DNA of 64,000 bases from Punica granatum (GCF_007655135.1 NC_045133.1:28617845-28681844), one strand, 5' to 3'; shown: positions 1 to 11,978, counted from the stretch's first letter. The notes: a model not told the origin generated them from the letters alone. Translations and numbers: made by a program.

Positions 1-1627
1 CTCATACAAAATCTCAGCTTTCAACTTTTTCTACCTTAAGAATTCCCTAAAATATAGGTTTCGTCATATGTCGTTCTTGAGCTCAGTGAAACTTCACTCG
101 TTCTTCCCCTTTCCTGAGCTGACCCACTTCAACTTCAGCTCTCGTGAGCTCAATTTTGAGATCTTAGTGTATGAGGGTATTTGCTCCCGAACACCAACAG
201 CGAATTTGGGGGAATCGAAGGGAATTCGGATCCTCTACAGTGAAGAAAATCTAGCGTGGGGGCTTGAGAAGGAAAAGGACAATTATTTGTTGTTGGTGTT
301 GGGTTGGAGTTGCAGAGCAAAATATTTTCTCTCACTTGGAGGAAGAATCTAATTAATTTTTCGTTTATGATCTATTGAGTATTCTCTTTTATTTTCTTTT
401 AATGTTGATGATGTGGAGTGGGTATTCCCTATGGCGGCTGATGTGGCTCCAACTCAGCACTATTTAACGGTATCCTAACGGAGGGCTAAAACATAGAAGT
501 CTCTAAAAGTAAAGGATGACAATAGAAAAATAAAAATAAAAAGAGGACTAAAATAGAAAAGTACTCAAAGGTAAAGGACCAAAACTATAACTTTTCCTAA
601 GAGAAACTGAGATTGAATGATACCATATATATCTGAAATTTGGGAGGGGAAAAGAATAACAAAGAAAACAACAACTTTCAATTCACGTCAGGCACACACA
701 TATATATAAATTAATGAATGATTTCGAGTCAGAGGTTGTATACATTAATATGATATATAACCTTACGATAGATAAGATTATTTCAATTGTAGAAATTGAG
801 GAGAGTTACTTAATACCAAAGGCAACTCATGAAGCCTAATCGTCTTTCTATGGAAAGGAATGGAACCCTTCCCAATGCCATTTCACCAAAAGCTATAGGG
901 CAAAGCCACTAACAAAGACACGCACACGACACAAAGTTGTATTTCCTAAAGTCTCCGACTTTGCGTCTGAGCTCAGCTCACTGCCAGTTTTCATGACTCC
1001 CCTGCCTGCATTTATATAATCGGCGATCTGATATTACATTATAGCCACATACACAAAAAAAAAAAGGGGGGGGGGGGGGGGTTGAGATTGAGTTGCTTCT
1101 AATTAGAGAAGAGCCCCCAATATTTGTCATCCACGATCTATCATCTATCCATAGGTGTCCTCCTCCTGAGGTTTACTTGGAAACCAGTCCAACCTCTTTA
1201 ATTTGCCTCCAACTTAGTTGTCAATTAATTAAGGATAGATGTAGTAAAGATTCTGTACTCTTATCCATGTTTTGTCTGAAAGGCAACTCCACCACTACCC
1301 GTCCGCTCCGCTCCTCTCCACCGTCCCTGAAAAGTGGGGAAGGTTCTCAACTCAACAAAACTCAGCATGCATGCATGCCCACCTATGCACTTTCGCTTAT
1401 CCCCCCTGCCCAGGGGTACCATTTTTGGTTAATTAATTAGACAGATAGATAGATAGATAGCACATCTTTTCCACCGCTCGCTCCCTCACTTCCCAGTTCT
1501 CCCAGTAAATAAAATACTAAAAAGAGATCGAAAAAGTAGTTCTCCCCACTCGATCGGTGCTAGCTAGTGAAAATAAATGATCTCTACCAGAGGTAATAAT
1601 AAATATTATATTGAGCCAAGACTGATA

Positions 1628-1667
<40 letters not shown>

Positions 1668-3329
1668 GCAAAAAGCCTATATGAGGATTTCATATTATAT
1701 CATACATTAAATATTTGAGAGAAATTTCACATTTTTATGGGTTTTTTCTTATTTTCTTCTCGTTATTTAACATTATTGATTCGCGGTCATCTAATTAACT
1801 CTCTGTCCTATAATTATATCCTTGATTTTTTTTGGTCCCGCAAAAAAGAAAGAAAGAAAGAAATATATACATCTTTTGTTTGTTAACCAACTTAAAAACA
1901 GTTTTTACTATCTTTAGTGAGTGACCTCACTCAGACTAATTGCATATTGTGAACTGATCCAATCAATTATAACATCGAAAATCCATTAATGACTTCATAT
2001 ATAATAGCGGTAAAGCAATAATTTTTTTTTCCCTCACATTTTCCGGCTACTTATTTCAATTTCTTTATTTGCAAGTTCCTTTCATTTTCTTTTGGATAAT
2101 ATTTTATTTATACATCTTTTCCTACTCGTCCTTTATAAGTGGGCTTATAGCATACGACTAATTTGAATATAACACTTTAAGTTATTACATCGAGACGTAG
2201 GTGGTCTTTTTTCTTTTATTTTTTTAATTAACCAATTAACTTGTTAATGCCAAGAACAGAAAAATTACGAAGTTATACGGTGAGCACACATACGACATAT
2301 CGTTTGAGCCGTCACTTTTATTTTTCTTTTTTTAAATTGATTGATCCACTAGCAAAGGAATACATAAAAAAGACAAACCTTGTCATTGGTGACTCAGTCA
2401 AGTCAAAGAATTTCTACCAGAGGTTGGAATCGTTATGAACTCTAACATTGAAGCTCTGACCATGATGAGTACAATGTCGTCAGTCACCCCGCATCAATGG
2501 AAAATGATATCTTTAACTTAAGACCTTGAAAATGTCCGGAGATGCTGCTCTTCTTAATTATGAACGATTCAAATTTCCTTGACCTTTGATTTGAGCAAAT
2601 TTCCTTTCCTCAGCTCGATGGCTCTTTTGGTTTTTCCTCTCTCTCTCTCTCTCTATATGTATATATATATATATATCAAATCACTCTGATTTTGGGATCT
2701 TTTAATTGGAACTAGAGCGAGGGCGAGCGAGCAAGCACATCGATCCAAGTCTGAAAACTCCTTACAAAACAAACCCGTCAATGGACTTTCATGACGGCGG
2801 GACTTCCCGAGATGCCATTACCATGTTTGTCCAGGTCTCTCTCTCTCTCTTTTCCTTTTTTTTGGTTTTGCAACGACATTTTATTATATAAAACTTAAGT
2901 GGTCAAATATCCTGCCAAGTGGAGCTCAACACGAATGTACAGGCGCACAAAACGACAAACAAAAACCTCGACTTTCCTTCTCTCCCAGGCAATTCAATTC
3001 GATGCAACCAGCGTTGGTTGCTAATTAATTTTGTCGATGAATGACGACTCGTGCCGAATTGGCCCAACGGCGGCAGCTAATAGCCATCAAATGGCGCCAC
3101 CCCCCTACACGCTTGGCCCAAACCGAAATTGCCTTTTCTCGGACGAATCGGGATTCGCTCTCATGACATATCCTTCTCCTATTGGGCAGCCTAATTTTCA
3201 GGACAAAGTATTTTGTTCCCACAAATAAATACTTTAATTAATACCTTGAATTAAAAAGTTTAGATATCCATTCCTCGTTTTCTTTTCCCCATGAAAAGAT
3301 TCTCCGTTTTATTTTATTTTATTTTAAAA
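1..3329. other. Intergenic AT-rich DNA, no gene recognised
   Basis: This stretch contains only short open frames without family resemblance. It holds a poly-G tract near 1066-1081, a GATA-type tetranucleotide run near 1440-1460, a (TA)n microsatellite near 1629-1664 and a CT run near 2637-2655. No coding region, RNA gene or complete transposon could be supported here. Confidence 0.6.
1629..1664. repeat. (TA)n microsatellite
   Basis: About 18 uninterrupted TA dinucleotides. Similar TA runs occur near 16408-16438, 34242-34274 and 58764-58800. They are simple slippage repeats in intergenic or transposon DNA. Confidence 0.9.
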
Positions 3330-3606
3330 GAATAAACTATCAATTTCGTCCATGAATAGTAGAGTTGTATCAATCGAGTCTCTTGTACGAAATTTGTATC
3401 AAAGTAGTCCTTATTATTGTCAATTTAATCCCTTGGAGCATCAATTTGATCCCATGTACGAAATCTGTATTAAAGTAGTCCTTACCACTATGAATTTGCA
3501 TAAATTTGATCCCTCAACAACAAATTGGTCCTTTAGCAACGTCAACTTAGTCTCTCGAAATATCAATTGGGTCCCACACACAAAATGGTCCTTAAATTCC
3601 ACATAA
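3330..3606 (+). repeat. Left inverted terminal region of the outer element
   Basis: This is an array of short degenerate units, each with a phrase such as 'tcaatttgatccc'. It pairs with the reverse complement of 14520-14815. Divergence between the arms is considerable, so the insertion is old. Confidence 0.6.
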
Positions 3607-4151
3607 AACACATCAACATCTTCCTAACAGAGTTAAAATCATTAGCTTTCAAAAACTTCTTATTAAAAATTTCATTCTTCCAGACTTTTTTTTATTTGGT
3701 CCCTTGAAATATCAATTTAGTCCCCTTTCTCTCTCATCGCGTTGTTGATGAATATTTTGTCTTTGTTCTTCAATCGGCGGAGCCCTTTGCCTCGACCTCG
3801 ATCAATCTCAATCTCGGCTTTGTCAAAGCTGTGATATTTCCCTCTCTTCTCTCTCTCTGTGTGTATCGGTGAATGAGAGTAAAGGGACTCATGGAAGCTG
3901 TTGTGAGGGTAAGGGGACTCATGGCTTAAGATCGTCGGGCATTGGGACTGAACTGCATCCTTTTGGAGTAAAAAACTAAGAGGTCTTCTATCTATTTCTT
4001 CCATATATGGGTTCTCTCAAAGGTTCTGAGTCTTGGAGAAAGGGCACCTTGAGCTCGACAGGCTCCTTGAAAACTCATCAAAGTGGTTGCAACGGAAGGA
4101 GTTAGAGCATTCATTGTAGGCTTGTTGTGTGTTCAATTGTTAAATGAAGAG

Positions 4152-4327
4152 TGTTAAGATTGGAATCAAAAGGCTTAATCATATTACTGTGAAAAGGGTA
4201 CAATATGTAGGCATAGTGCCTATACAAGAAAGGAAATGAGTAAACTACGAGGATTCCATTCCTAAACTACCCGACATATATGGAAACATAATATACATAA
4301 TTGTATAATCCCCAATATCCCATAATA
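4152..4327 (-). repeat. 3' LTR of the copia element
   Basis: The plus strand starts TGTTAAGATTGGAATC and ends AATATCCCATAATA. It pairs with 12910-13084. The expected TG...CA ends are kept only at the CA side of the minus-strand LTR; the other end reads TATTA. The boundary is set by the AAGAG duplication and the adjacent polypurine tract. Confidence 0.9.
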
Positions 4328-4338
4328 CTCCCCCTCAA
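4328..4338 (-). promoter_or_regulatory. Polypurine tract of the copia element
   Basis: The minus strand reads TTGAGGGGGAG directly before the 3' LTR. This is the classic plus-strand primer position and sequence of plant copia elements. Confidence 0.85.
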
Positions 4339-4916
4339 GTTGGAGCATCAACATCCTGAATGCCCAATTTTGTGAGGAGAAAGCGGAAGCGATCACAACC
4401 CAGTACCTTAGTAAAGATGTCTACAAGGTAAAGTCCAATAGACACAAGAGCCGTAGTTACTACACCCAACCTGATATGTTCACGAATGAAATGGCAGTCA
4501 ATCTCAATGTGCTTCGTGCATTCACGAAAAACAGGATTTGCTGCAATATGTAGGGCTGCCTGATTATCGTAGAATAACCAAGAGGACCGAGTCGAATGAA
4601 TGTCGAGGGAAGCTAACAAGCTTCATAACCATAATAGCTCATTAACTACGCTGCCATAACACGATATTCTGCCTCTGTGGAGGAGCGAGAAACTGTACAC
4701 TACTTCTTAGTTTTCCAAGAGATAGGATTATCCCCTAACGTAATAAAATATCTCGTAACTGAATGCTTGGTCAGGAGACAACTAGCCTAGTCAGAAATCA
4801 GGCCGCAAAAAATATGCCTTGTCCCGGAGATTATTTCAAGTATGTAATACCCTCATAACTGCATCCCAATGCTCCTGACGAGGCTCTTGCATGATCTGAG
4901 CAAGTACATGTAAAGA
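4335..4916 (-). pseudogene. copia RNase H (decayed)
   Basis: The minus strand includes YDNQAALHIAANPVF and CTKHIEIDCHFIRE, then VDIFTKVLG. These match the C-terminal RNase H of plant copia polyproteins (DNQAAxxIAxNPVFHxRTKHIExDxHFVR, ADxFTKxL). The upstream portion (4619-4916) contains remnants of the RNase H start with stops. Confidence 0.9.
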
Positions 4917-5699
4917 CTAGCTGAGCTCCGGTCTTGTGATAGTAAAATAGATAAATCTTTCGATGAGCCGTCTGTACTGAGCTGGATCAGATAATGGAGC
5001 ACTCGTGATAGTAGACAAATGATGATGATGCTCCATGGGGAATGGTGAGGGTCGAGACCCAAGCATCCCACTCTCCATTAAAATGTCCAGTGCATATTTG
5101 CGTTGCTTGAGAAAAAGACCAGAATCCATGCATGTAATCTCAATGCCCATAAAATACTTCAAAGGACCTAACTCCTTAATGTGGAAGCACCGATCAAGAT
5201 ATTGTTTGAAGGAGGCACAATGAGATGAATGATTTCCAATGATGATCAAGTCATCAACATACACCAAGATTGCAATGAATGTGTTGCCCCACTTATAGGT
5301 GAAAAGAGAATGATCAGCACCTGATTGGCTAAACCCATAATGTCTCAATGTGCCTGCAAACTTAGCAAACCAGTTCCTCAATACTTGTCGAAGAACATAC
5401 AAGGATTTTTGTAATCGGCAGACTTACCCATCCTTAGAGGAAGAAAAACTGGCGAAAGCTGCATATATACTTCTTCGTCCAGATCCATGTAAAAATGCAT
5501 TGTTGACATCCATCTGATGCATCTCGTATCCTTAAGTTATGGCTACTGTCAATAAACATCACACAATTATCAATTTAGCCATTGTGCAAAAGTTTCATGA
5601 TAATCAATACCTTCCACCCGAGTAAAACCCTTAGCTACTAAATGAGCCTTATATCACTCAATGCTCTCATATGCTCGTCTCTTCACCTTGAACACCCAT
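4917..5699 (-). pseudogene. copia reverse transcriptase (decayed)
   Basis: The upstream part shows KGFTRVEGIDYHETFA in a disrupted frame. From 5402 a clear frame gives ADHSLFTYK, then the catalytic box ILVYVDDLIIIGN with the YVDD motif, then LGPLKYFMGIEI and KYALDILMESGM. All are standard copia RT landmarks. Stops and frameshifts between these blocks make it non-functional. Confidence 0.9.
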
Positions 5700-6447
5700 T
5701 TATAACCAATTGGCCATTTTCCATGAGGAGTTGCTCAACAGTCCAAGTGCCATTGGACTCGAGTGCACAATTTCTTCTGCCATAGCATCTCTCCAATGAG
5801 AATAACAAACCGCTTCTCGATAAGACTGAGGCTCCATGTCAAAGTCAATGGTAGCTAAAAATGCCTTATGGCGATTATTAAGCTCGATATAAGTGAGATA
5901 ATTTTCAATGGGATGGATCATACTCGAGGAGTCACTAGAGATGGGCATGGGAGGAAGGGAGGTCGAACATCGAGCGGTGTGTATCTTGATGACGAAATCT
6001 TTGAACTTGCTAGGAATATTCTTTTGTCTCTCTGAACGCCTCAAATTAGGCTCCACAGAAGTCTGCTGGCTGAATGACTCGGTGGATTGCCCATCAAAAT
6101 TGATAATAGGTAATCGAGCATCATTGGACGTTGGATCATGTAGCGGATCAAGCTGCTCATCTTCTGACCTGACCGCTAGAACTGGGTGGGCTGCTTCAAC
6201 TTTGCGGGCTGGAGCTAAATTGGGTTGGGCTTGTAATGATGGCCCATCCGCCGTTATCTCTCCTGGCCCTGACAGATATTGTGCGAGTCGAAAGGTCGGG
6301 CCCCCTCACTTGTTTCTCCAGGTAATGCTACTGTATCCAAGAAAATGGGACTCGTTCCCTTCAAAAAATCCATTCCATTGTTACCCGATTCAGCGAGAGG
6401 AAATTCATTTCTCAAAATCCCACATCTCACGACATGAAAATTCATGA
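5700..6447 (-). pseudogene. copia integrase-RT linker
   Basis: The minus strand contains RRSERQKNIPSKFKDFV, the usual 'RRSxRxxxPPxxLxDYV' landmark just upstream of the reverse transcriptase. This is followed by PIENYLTYIELNNRHKAFL and the WRDAMAEEI start of the RT domain. Frames are broken by stops. Confidence 0.8.
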
Positions 6448-6603
6448 GATTGAAGATCGTATAACCGCCACCCCCTCTTGCCTTGCGAATAACCCACAAA
6501 TATGCATTCCCGTGACCGTGTTGCAAATTTATCCCTATCCCAATTCTGTTGATGTGCATAACACGGGGAGCCAAAAACACTTGAATTTGTGTAATTATGT
6601 GTC

Positions 6604-7503
6604 TTACCAAACATAGGGACTTTTATTTTCCAATATTGATGTCGGAGTAATATTGATTAGATGAACTGCAGTGGACACGCATTCTCCCCAATACTTGATG
6701 GGAAGAGATGCTTGAAACATCAGGGCTTTGGCAACTTCGAGGATTTGTCTGTGTTTCCTCTTGACTCGACCATTCAGTTGTGGGGTGTCCACACACGAGG
6801 TCCGATGTATGATCCCATTCTCGAAAAAGTATCCCTGCAACTCGCTTGACAAAACTCCGTTCCATTGTCACTACAAACCACTTTAATGCTTCGATTGAAA
6901 TGATTCCGGATAAGATTGTAAAAATTAATCAGGAAGCGTTTTGCCTAAGATTTTTCTTTCAGCAGATACAACCATACTCCTCTACTAAAATCATCCACGA
7001 TTGTCAGAAAATAATGAGAGCCACAATGACACTTAATACGATAGGGGCCCCAAATATCGCAGTTATTAAATCAAAATGATACTCTGCTTTATTGAGACCT
7101 AAAACAAAGTGTGTCTTTTTAGCTCTCATGCATTCAACGCACTCTTCATTATTTGAATGATGAGAAATACCACGAAAATTAATGTTCCGAGAAGGGTGAC
7201 CAAGTCTTCAATGCCAGATGTCCGTCCCAATAGAAACCGCACCACATACAACTGGAGGAGACGTCACACGACTCAGATAGTAGACCTCCCTTGAAGTTCA
7301 CCCATTCCAAGTGTCCTCCTTGAAGTTCGGTCTTGAATCATACAAAAATCCAAACAAAATATCACTTGGCAATTCATCTCCTTCGATAATCGTGCTATAG
7401 AAATTAAATTGCAATTAAAAGATAGCACAAACAAAACATTAGATAATGTCAATGAATCAGCGATCTTCATTGTTCCGGCTTTAGTAGCCTAAACTCTCCC
7501 TCC
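6604..7503 (-). pseudogene. copia pre-integrase and integrase remnant
   Basis: The minus strand encodes SDSLTLSNVLFV-like pre-integrase text (7470-7273: KIADSLTLSNVLFV, CNLISIARLSKEMNCQ). It then gives a broken integrase core and the conserved GIIHRTSCVDTPQLNGRVKR region with HRQILEVAKALMFQ, seen at 6852-6604. A parallel frame shows the same region shifted, marking at least one frameshift. The following segment 6614-6405 contains SSVFGSPCYAH and RECIFVGYSQGKRGW, which lead into the linker before reverse transcriptase. Confidence 0.85.
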
Positions 7504-8962
7504 CATGATTGTCAGAATCGTGATTATAATCGTAGAATCGTACTTCATTGTTCCAGCTTTAGTAGCTTGAACTCTCCATCCCATGGTTGTCAGAATCGTA
7601 CGATTCTACGATTCGAGGGGGGTTCTACAATTCCGATTCAAGTGGCTGAGTCGGAAAATGCAAAATCGTATGTGAATTGCGGAATCGTGGAATCAGTCCG
7701 ATTCTGCAATTCCGGATTCAGCTCAGTCTCGGGCGAAGCCCAGCCTTGATTCAGGCCCTCGGGCAAAAGCCAGGCCAGAGTCGGGCCGAAGCCCAGCCCA
7801 TTGGTCCTGAGTTCGACACTTTTTTTTTTCTTCTTTCCCTTTCTTCTTCTTCTTCTTCTTCTTCTTCTTCTCAGGCATTCCCCCTTCACGACTGTGCCCT
7901 AATCGACTAATCCTCTAAGTCTCCGATGGTCCGAGCTTCCTCGATTTCTTCTTGTTCTGTTGTTTGGCATTTCTTCTTGAAGTTCTTGTTCTGCCAGTAC
8001 CGATTTCTTCTTGTTCCGAGTCTTCGACGGTCCAAGCTTGAAGCTTCAGCCTTTCGCAGTTCTGCCTCCGCGATCTCTTCTTGTTCTGCCAGTGCCCGAG
8101 CTTCCACCATCCGAGCTTCGACCGCCCGAGCTTCGACCAGACCAGGTGGTGGAGTCTTGCTCAGTTGCTCACTCTGCCTCTGCTCGAGCTTCGTCCAGCT
8201 CCAGACTCTAGCGTCCAGACCAGGTATGAAAAGGGAGTTTTTTTTGGGAAAATTTCTTCCATTTTCCCCTTTGATAAGATTTAGGAAAACTTTCAATTGC
8301 ATTAATAAAATGAATTGATATTATTTTCAGAACCGGCTTTTGCTTCTTATAATTCATTTTTTTAACAACATAATTAATGACAAGATACTCGCAAGTTGAA
8401 ACATTTCTTGCTAATACTTGGATTGGTTTATCATAAATTACATGTCCTAGATCAGAGAATCGACCATATCAGGTGGTGGAGTCTTGCTCAGTTGCTCGCT
8501 CTGCCTCTGTTCGAGCTTCGTCCAGCTCTAGACTCCAGCGTCTAGACCGGGTATGAAGAATTAACCTCAGTCGATTGCGTTGCTTTGCCTCTGTCTTGCT
8601 CAGTTGCTCATTTACTCTACCCGAGCAATCAAGTTGCTTTGCATTGTTTTTAGTTGGAAAATTGGAATTGCTTGAGTTATGATTTATGTTAACTTTTTAT
8701 TTGGGGGGTTTGAGTTATGATTTGAACCTTGAATTTCGATAATTTATAACGATTTTTTGTGTTTTTATGACTTATTGTTGATTTGTGGTATTTATTTGAA
8801 TGAACAAGGATTGATTTTTTTTCTCAGGAAAGTATGCTACATATATATATATACTGTTTTTTTAATTACAGGTAAAATCTTACGATTCACGATTCGAATC
8901 GCGATTTACAATTCTACGAATTTAAACCGATTCTAGGTAGAATCGCGATTCTGACAACCTTG
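7504..8962. mobile_element. hAT-like non-autonomous DNA transposon inside the copia element
   Basis: The ends are CATGATTGTCAGAATCG (left) and, reverse complemented, CAAGGTTGTCAGAATCG (right). A perfect 8-bp duplication CTCCCTCC flanks it (7496-7503 and 8963-8970), the size made by hAT transposases. Subterminal regions are rich in imperfect palindromes of 'gattcgaatcgcgatt'. No transposase is encoded; the interior is TC-rich with a (TTC)n tract near 7842-7871. A block at about 8127-8228 is repeated directly at about 8460-8552. Near the left end the host sequence and terminus occur twice (7468-7543 and 7544-7590). Confidence 0.85.
8127..8552 (+). repeat. Direct repeat pair inside the hAT-like element
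   Basis: The roughly 95-bp block at 8127-8228, containing CAGGTGGTGGAGTCTTGCTC, recurs at about 8460-8552 with a few substitutions. It ends in 'ccagaccaggtatgaa' in one copy and 'ctagaccgggtatgaa' in the other. Confidence 0.85.
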
Positions 8963-9018
8963 CTCCCTCCATTCGGTATGTAGACTGGAAAATTCTCAAT
9001 GGGCAACGGATTTGAAAG

Positions 9019-9258
9019 CTAATCGAGACATCTAGTCATGTGCCTCGATGCTCCTATGTCCAATATCCACTCATTACGTAATTTCACAAAAGTTGATGCG
9101 TTACCAACAAGTCTCTCCGGATCAGTATTGTCCTCTAGCATATTCAAGAATTTCTGGAAAGCAGTGTCAGAGCCTCTATTTGCCCGATTCTGCTGGAGGC
9201 TGCTCCCTGGACTGCATGTGCCCGGGCTAGGCTTCCACGGCCCGCTCCATGCTGTCAT
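9019..9258 (-). pseudogene. copia protease fragment
   Basis: The minus-strand frame ends in NEWILDIGASRHMT. This corresponds to the WIIDTGASxHMT signature of copia aspartic protease with the catalytic DTG changed to DIG. The reading frame then runs into the hAT-like insertion at 8962. Confidence 0.85.
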
Positions 9259-9486
9259 TTGCCTTTACCACGGCCTGCTCCACCATTGGGCTTGTTGCCC
9301 CAATCTGATGGGTATCCATGGAGAGCCCAGCACTTGCTATTCCAAGGACCCACTTTATGACAATATTCACAAACGGGCCGCCCATCTGGATTTTATTGAG
9401 GATGTCCAGAGTTGTTGTTCCCTTAGCAGCCCATACTGTTTCCCTGGCAATTCGTTTCTCCCAGTTGCTGCCCCGAGCCAGTTCCC
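9227..9486 (-). pseudogene. copia gag C-terminus with zinc knuckle
   Basis: After the interruption, the minus strand continues with RELARGSNWEKRIARE. In another frame it gives a zinc knuckle, CEYCHKVGPWNSKC, followed by WALHGYPSDWG. The CCHC pattern has proline where histidine is expected (CX2CX4PX4C). Downstream comes a short Gly/Lys tail (GGAGRGKGK) and then a stop. Confidence 0.8.
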
Positions 9487-10364
9487 TACGGCTACGTTTA
9501 GTTCGCTGGAATGGAATTGATACGGAATAAAATAGACATGGAATAAAATAGAAATTTTGATGGATTTTTTTTTGTTTGGTTAGAGGGAATAACAAAACTG
9601 AGAATTATAATTATGATGTTTAGTTGGCTTGAACAACGAATGAAAAGAACAGAAATATGGTGAAAAGACAGAAATGTCATTCATGCTAAATCTAATCTAA
9701 TAGGATTTTATAGGATAAATTGATAACTTTAATGACAGTTTTTATAATTAATAAAAATAAACATTTTAAATAATTTAAAAGTAAATAATTTTTAAAAATG
9801 AATTATTTTAATTAAATTGCTGCAAATTGCTTATTAATAAAATTAATTATTTTAATAATTTAATAAGCATAATTATCTAAAGAACTAATAAAAAATTTTC
9901 TTAATAAAAACATACTCTTACAATAAAAATTTACCGTACATTATAATTTAATTACTAATTAAATAATTAATAAAGAATAGCCATTTAATAAAAAAATTTC
10001 AATTATTAAATAAATTATGAAAATTATTTTTTTAAAACGAATGGGCTGTGTCATATGGCGCTCATAAAACGAATCAGGATGTGTATAGCTTGATCTGAAT
10101 ATGTTAGAAACTTCAGAATATGACCATAAAGTAAGAGACTGGAAGCAAGTATAAGAAAAGTAATACCGGATGCAATACAACCATCATCTCGGAATATACA
10201 AGGACAGAGTCACAAGTGTAGCATCAACAAGTGCGTCAGAATAACATAAAGATAGATATCCTAAAAACTAGAAGGACAATCAATAGTACGTACAGCGTTC
10301 GCTATAATCTCTCATTAAGCCCTAACCAAGGGAGAACTTCGTGAGTATCAGCTCCATGCAGAAA

Positions 10365-10538
10365 TCATTCAAAGGCCCACTGGTTCTCCCTCCGAACCTC
10401 TTCCTCTTCCTCAGGCGTGAAGTTGTTCTTGATGTTGAATGCCTTCCTTATCTCCTCCGGTGTTTTGCCCTTGATCATATCCACCACTGTTTGGCAGGTC
10501 AGATCCAACAACCCCTTGATGTTCAAGTAATTTGCAGC
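10365..10538 (-). pseudogene. Captured last exon of a SKP1/ASK gene, frame intact
   Basis: The minus strand opens with a splice acceptor (TTGCTTAG) followed by 57 codons and a stop at 10365-10367. Landmarks in order are [32 protein letters not shown], and the invariant end [15 protein letters not shown]. This is the C-terminal F-box-binding part of SKP1, the adaptor of SCF ubiquitin ligases. The N-terminal BTB/POZ part is absent from this element, so no complete protein is encoded. The exon has no stop or frameshift, which suggests capture long after the host copia element decayed, or recent selection. It is most likely a transduplicated fragment of a host SKP1 gene. Confidence 0.9.
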
Positions 10539-11210
10539 CTAAGCAAACAAACAACCACCAGTATCAACCATCGTCCATTAGATGACAATCATTTTCACTC
10601 TCTCAAAATTGAAATAACTATAAGCAATAACCTACAAACCCTAAATTATATCATAACTTGTGATGCTTTCATAACTCTCTCCAGGCAAAGCTAGTTCTAT
10701 TTCCAAGTTCATTCTATAGATTTAAGTATACAACCCCAAGTTAACAAGTAAAGGAGCATCGAAATTGGTTCTCAAGCAGCATTCATGTTGATCCTTTATA
10801 TGACAGATCAACTTAACAGCCAGCACCTGACAGCTAAGTAGCAAACTAATCGTCCCGCATATTTAATTAATTAAAAACACCAAGATGAGAGCAACGTATT
10901 AAAAACACAATAAGCCCCGAAGAGGGCTGTTAAGATGGGACCTTTTCAAGAACTCAACTGCATCTTTAATCCAGAAACTTCGAAAAGTTAACCGAGTAGC
11001 GACCAAAGAATGACTTCTCAGAGTATGAAGAAACAAATACTTCCAGGAGAATACATACACTGGAAATTTACCCAAAAAATAGAGCTTCAACAACAAAATC
11101 GTGAAAAGAACAGGCAGTGAAACTGAGCTATGGCAATTGGCAGAACTCGATCTAGGTCATCCAAAGCAAGAACTTTACATGGAATGAAAAAGTGATGCTA
11201 CGATTCTTAC

Positions 11211-11742
11211 CGTAAACGACTGTTAGGAGGTTGAGTAGAATGAAGCTTCACTTTCTTGGATGCGAACAAGATCCTCCGCCACAGAGACTGCTTCCCGAAC
11301 AGTGATCTCAAGCTCAGAGACTTTCTCGATTCGAGTAGAGGAATCAATCGACAAAGGCCTAAATTTGAATTTTTCGGAGTTCGGGTCGAGGATCTGCTTC
11401 TTCCGCAGAAAGAAACATCACCAATCACTCAAATGGGTAGAAATAACTAACGAGCAGTCAATCAATGGACCAAAAATGGGTGGAATCAAAGGAGAGTTCA
11501 AGCATACCTGCTTCGGCTCAAGGGAGGTCCGCAAGCTTCGTCTGTCCTGTTGCTGCTTCCTCCGGCAGTGTAGTGGCGGAGATCAACACCTGAACCCTTT
11601 TCCGTGGTGGTGGAGGGACGAATCGACACTTGATGCGGGAGGAATAGAAGACGAGCTGTTCGATTGCTCTGCTAGGGTTTCTGAAGCTCTGACGAACACA
11701 AAAATGGGGCTTCTCTGCAGGAAATAGCAGGATGGCATGCAA
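11211..11742 (-). other. Exon-like blocks upstream of the captured SKP1 exon
   Basis: The minus strand has a donor CAG|GTATGC at 11507/11508, an acceptor GAAGCAG at 11394-11400, and another donor at 11210/11211 (ACG|GTAAGA). This defines a possible 114-bp intron and a 183-bp exon. The middle exon reads IEKVSELEITVREAVSVAED in one frame before a stop. I do not recognise it; it may be a second captured gene fragment or a 5' untranslated region that could drive a chimeric transcript. Confidence 0.4.
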
Positions 11743-11978
11743 TTGTAATAATGCAAAGAAGTTGGGGGTATTTTTGCCTTTTCACGTCAATTTCCGGATA
11801 GGGAAATGCCATTCCGAACAGTCAATGTGAGGCACCCATATTCCCCATGCAAGCCGGATAGCTATTCCGGGTCGGAATAGTTATTCCGTATTCCCTAGAA
11901 CCAAACGTCAGAATGCTTATTGCGTACGGAATATGTATTCCATTCCGTACCATTTCCTGTGAACCAAACATGCCCTAC

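Larger units (their letters stand above)
9490..11975. mobile_element. PIF/Harbinger-like element carrying a captured SKP1 exon
   Basis: The termini are GGCTACGTTTAGTTCGC at the left and, reverse complemented, GGGCATGTTTGGTTCAC at the right. A 3-bp duplication TAC (9487-9489 and 11976-11978) flanks it. Subterminal parts of both ends contain 'ggaatggaat...ggaata' text. The TIR form and 3-bp target fit PIF/Harbinger elements, whose usual target is TWA. No transposase is recognisable. Inside, on the minus strand, is a SKP1 last exon (10365-10538). Upstream are two exon-like blocks with splice consensus (11508-about 11740 and 11211-11393) that I cannot assign. Confidence 0.8.

Noticed and set aside
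68..352. 94-codon open frame, plus strand
   Set aside because: No recognised motif, no splice or promoter context; likely chance.
2781..2834. Short exon-like text MDFHDGGTSRDAITMFVQ followed by GT and a CT tract
   Set aside because: It looks like a first coding exon with a donor site, but no continuing exon was found downstream and the family is not recognised.
5908..6447. 179-codon open frame, plus strand
   Set aside because: Antisense shadow of the decayed copia integrase-RT linker.
7638..8318. Several overlapping frames of 70-130 codons on both strands
   Set aside because: They derive from (TTC)n and repeated TC-rich DNA inside the hAT-like element; composition is repetitive and no family is recognised.
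9038..9520. 160-codon open frame, plus strand
   Set aside because: Antisense to the copia zinc knuckle and protease region and runs into the PIF-like element.
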